From: Streptomyces sp. S.PNR 29
Lineage (GTDB): Bacteria; Actinomycetota; Actinomycetes; Streptomycetales; Streptomycetaceae
NCBI RefSeq assembly: GCF_030386795.1
Contig: NZ_JANUQM010000002.1
Coordinates: forward strand, 186,001 to 250,000
DNA: 64,000 nucleotides
Reading direction: 5' to 3'
Shown: piece by piece, positions 62,519 to 64,000 of the stretch
Numbering within the stretch: position 1 is the stretch's first letter
Layout of the letters: each line of letters opens with the position of its first letter
Made by a program: the position numbers and the translations under genes
Notes under the pieces: model-generated
Databases searched by the model: none
Seen by the model: only the letters and a program-made list of their open reading frames with translations
Told to the model about the DNA's origin: nothing

Positions 62519-63540
62519 GCCGCCACGTACCTCACCGGATCGCTGCCCGCCACCGCCTCCGCCCGGCCCAGCTTCACCAACCGCCGCAGATGCGCCTCGG
62601 CTTCGGAGACCGCGATGTTCCGTGAGCCGTACGGGATCCGGTCCCAGGGTCGGTTCCACTCCATGCGTTCGGCGAGCTGCCAGGGGGTGAGGGGCTCGGA
62701 AAGGAGGGTCAGCAGGCCGCAGAGGCGTTCCTCGTGGTGGGTGAGCAACTGCCGTACGCGGGCCGCCGCGTCGGGGAACGCGTGCTGGTGGGCGGGCAGG
62801 ACCTCGGCGGGGGCGAGGCGGGCGATGCGTTCCAGGGAGTCGAGGTAGTCGCCCAGAGGGTCGGTGACCGTGGTGTCGTCCGGGTCCTCGTACAGGCCGA
62901 TGTGGGGGGTGATCCCGGGGAGCAGGTGGTCACCGGAGAACAGCCGGCCGTGGCCCGGGAGCCGGGCGGGGTGCTCCTCCTCCAGGTGGAGGCAGACGTG
63001 GCCCGGTGTGTGGCCCGGGGTCCAGATCGCGCGGAGGCGGCGGCCGGGCAGGGCGAGGAGTTCGCCGGGAACGATCTCGCGGTCGGGGAGGGCGGGGGCG
63101 AGGCCGGGCAGGGTGCCGGGGCGGGCCGTACGCAGGGGAGCGAGGTGCTCTTCGGGGGCGCCGGCCGCCGCCAGCTTGGCGGTCATGTAGGTCAGCCAGC
63201 GCTCCGGGCGGGCCTCGCGGGTGCGCCGTACGACCGCGGTGTCCGCCGCGTGCATCGCTATCCAGGCGCCTGACGCCTCGCGCACCCTGCCGGACAGGCC
63301 GTGGTGGTCGGGGTGATGGTGGGTGACGACCACGCCGTGGATCTCGCCGGGCGAGGTGCCGCAGGCCGTCAGGCCCTCGGCCAGGGTGTCCCAGGAGTCC
63401 GGGTCGTCCCAGCCGGTGTCGATCAGCACGGGGCCGCGGTCGGTGTCGACGACGTACACGAGCGTGTGGCCGAGGGGGTTGTCCGGGATGGGAACCCGGA
63501 GGGACCGGACGCCTCCGCCGTGGTCGGTCACCTGTGTCAT
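62512..63540 (-). CDS. MBL-fold metallo-hydrolase (glyoxalase II-like, KstR-like site upstream)
   Basis: A 342-residue metallo-beta-lactamase-fold enzyme. The zinc motif GVVVTHHHPDHHGLSGRVRE (HxHxDH) is followed by IWTPGHTPGHVCLHLEEEHP and LFSGDHLLPGITPHIGLYED (later His and Asp). C-terminal helices (WQLAERMEWNRPWDRIPYGS, SEAEAHLRRLVKLGRAEAVA) look like the winged-helix extension seen in LACTB2-like hydrolases. LACTB2-type enzymes act on thioesters or RNA; the substrate here is unknown. ATG 63540 has GGGGAG five bases upstream. The operator at 63576 links it to the P450-thiolase pair. Confidence 0.9.
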   Translation of the reverse strand: MTQVTDHGGGVRSLRVPIPDNPLGHTLVYVVDTDRGPVLIDTGWDDPDSWDTLAEGLTACGTSPGEIHGVVVTHHHPDHHGLSGRVREASGAWIAMHAADTAVVRRTREARPERWLTYMTAKLAAAGAPEEHLAPLRTARPGTLPGLAPALPDREIVPGELLALPGRRLRAIWTPGHTPGHVCLHLEEEHPARLPGHGRLFSGDHLLPGITPHIGLYEDPDDTTVTDPLGDYLDSLERIARLAPAEVLPAHQHAFPDAAARVRQLLTHHEERLCGLLTLLSEPLTPWQLAERMEWNRPWDRIPYGSRNIAVSEAEAHLRRLVKLGRAEAVAGSDPVRYVAAQ

Positions 63541-63567
63541 GGGCTCCCCTGTCGCCGCGTTCCGGTC

Positions 63568-63589
63568 ACTATAACTAGAACGGGTTCCC
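63568..63589 (-). promoter_or_regulatory. Promoter and KstR-like operator of the MBL gene
   Basis: TAGAACGGGTTCCC (63576-63589) matches TnnAACnnGTTnnA at 7 of 8 fixed positions. On the minus strand a TATAGT -10 box (63573-63568) begins right after it, so the site overlaps the promoter as expected of a repressor operator. Confidence 0.55.
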
Positions 63590-63623
63590 ATGGGAGCCCA
63601 TGTCACCTGCCCGCCGCGGGGCT

Positions 63624-64000
63624 TCAGGCGCTCGCGTCGACCTCGTTGATCACCGCCACCGCGTTGGCGTCGTGCAGGGAGGAGAACAGGTCGTCGCTGA
63701 TGCGCTCACCCGTCGTCGCGTCCGACTCGTAGTGGCTGTTGGCGCCGACGATCTGGGGATTGCCGCCCAGCGCACCGATGAACATGGGGCCGCCACTGGC
63801 GCCCTTGCCCATGTCGCAGTCCATCTTCAGCCGGTCGTCCAGCGGCCAGAACGGCTGGGCGTCCTCGGTGTTGCCGTAGCAGTACATCATCTGCTCGCCG
63901 TCCATGTCGGTGCGCTGGTAGCCCTCGCCCGGGTAGCCGACGGTGAACGCGTCCTGGTGGTCGGTGACCGAACCGAACTGGTACCCCAGCGCACCGACGT
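63624..64000 (-). CDS. Trypsin-like serine peptidase (3' part, 5' end outside window)
   Basis: The last 124 codons of a minus-strand gene are visible and the frame stays open to the end of the window. VGALGYQFGSVTDHQDAFTV leads to YPGEGYQRTDMDGEQMMYCY. DCDMGKGASGGPMFIGALGG carries the active-site Ser in the GxSGGP motif of chymotrypsin-type peptidases. VGANSHYESDATTGERISDD follows, and the protein ends EVDASA. It is probably a secreted V8/trypsin-like peptidase; the His and Asp of the triad would lie in the missing part. Stop at 63624-63626. Confidence 0.85.
   Translation of the reverse strand, partial: VGALGYQFGSVTDHQDAFTVGYPGEGYQRTDMDGEQMMYCYGNTEDAQPFWPLDDRLKMDCDMGKGASGGPMFIGALGGNPQIVGANSHYESDATTGERISDDLFSSLHDANAVAVINEVDASA

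Overview
The window is high-GC actinobacterial chromosome, almost certainly Streptomyces. The GC content is very high and GTG starts are common. Several families typical of streptomycetes occur together: a homodimeric AceE, DUF3052, tandem TerD proteins, an SCO2322-family protein, a helix-turn-helix/DUF397/ATPase module, and a GT87-PAP2 fusion. It looks like core or near-core chromosome with a few remodelled spots. I see no phage, transposase, integrase or CRISPR array.

Layout. 1-3 kb: end of a drug-efflux MFS gene, a small membrane protein, one copy of a dispersed intergenic repeat, and a potassium channel. 3-7.2 kb: aceE, a DUF3052 protein and a peroxiredoxin. 7.3-16.4 kb: a Ter stress-response locus. 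It has two tandem terD genes, a TerC/DUF475 membrane protein, a TerA-like protein, a TerD with a repeat-rich tail, and a biosynthetic module (CitE-like lyase, an 845-residue fusion of two phosphoribosyltransferases with TRSP and PELOTA domains, and an HAD phosphatase). 16.3-24.6 kb: DedA, a zinc ribbon, a class A PBP with a damaged transpeptidase active site, a polysaccharide-deacetylase-like protein, a secreted amidase, a coiled-coil protein and a DUF4097 lipoprotein. 24.8-26 kb: tRNA-Val and a His-rich DUF6153/DUF305 pair. 26-35.6 kb: mostly single metabolic and membrane genes (APH-like kinase, MFS, PanE-like, metallo-hydrolase, DedA, DoxX, PhoD, secreted HNH nuclease).

35.7-46 kb: a TMEM165/GDT1 transporter behind a yybP-ykoY (Mn2+) riboswitch, an HAD phosphatase, a peptidoglycan-binding protein, an MFS-MarR-like fusion, a paralogous pair of small proteins, DUF1992, an FHA-like protein, an O-methyltransferase, the second repeat copy and a ProP-like transporter. 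46.4-50 kb: a GT87-PAP2 fusion followed by a GT39-like enzyme that appears to start at an ATC codon. 50-52.6 kb: a divergent CYP125-like P450 and FadA5-like thiolase with KstR-like operators between them. 52.6-54.1 kb: the HTH/DUF397/ATPase module. 54.2-56 kb: a DUF664 remnant next to an extra PbpA-type PBP. 56-61.7 kb: an ECF transporter operon (S component, fused double ATPase, T component, two membrane-anchored secreted proteins) under a cobalamin riboswitch. 61.8-64 kb: a lytic-transglycosylase-like protein, a metallo-beta-lactamase-fold hydrolase with a third KstR-like site, and the 3' part of a trypsin-like protease.

Three groups of genes look functionally linked. The Ter cluster combines TerD-family proteins and a membrane partner with predicted synthesis of a nucleotide-like metabolite. 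The ECF operon is a riboswitch-controlled cobalamin (or cobalt) uptake system with extra surface proteins. The P450, thiolase and MBL genes share an operator-like sequence, suggesting a small sterol or side-chain catabolism regulon whose regulator lies outside the window. All function calls rest on reading the sequence and on remembered families; no searches were run.
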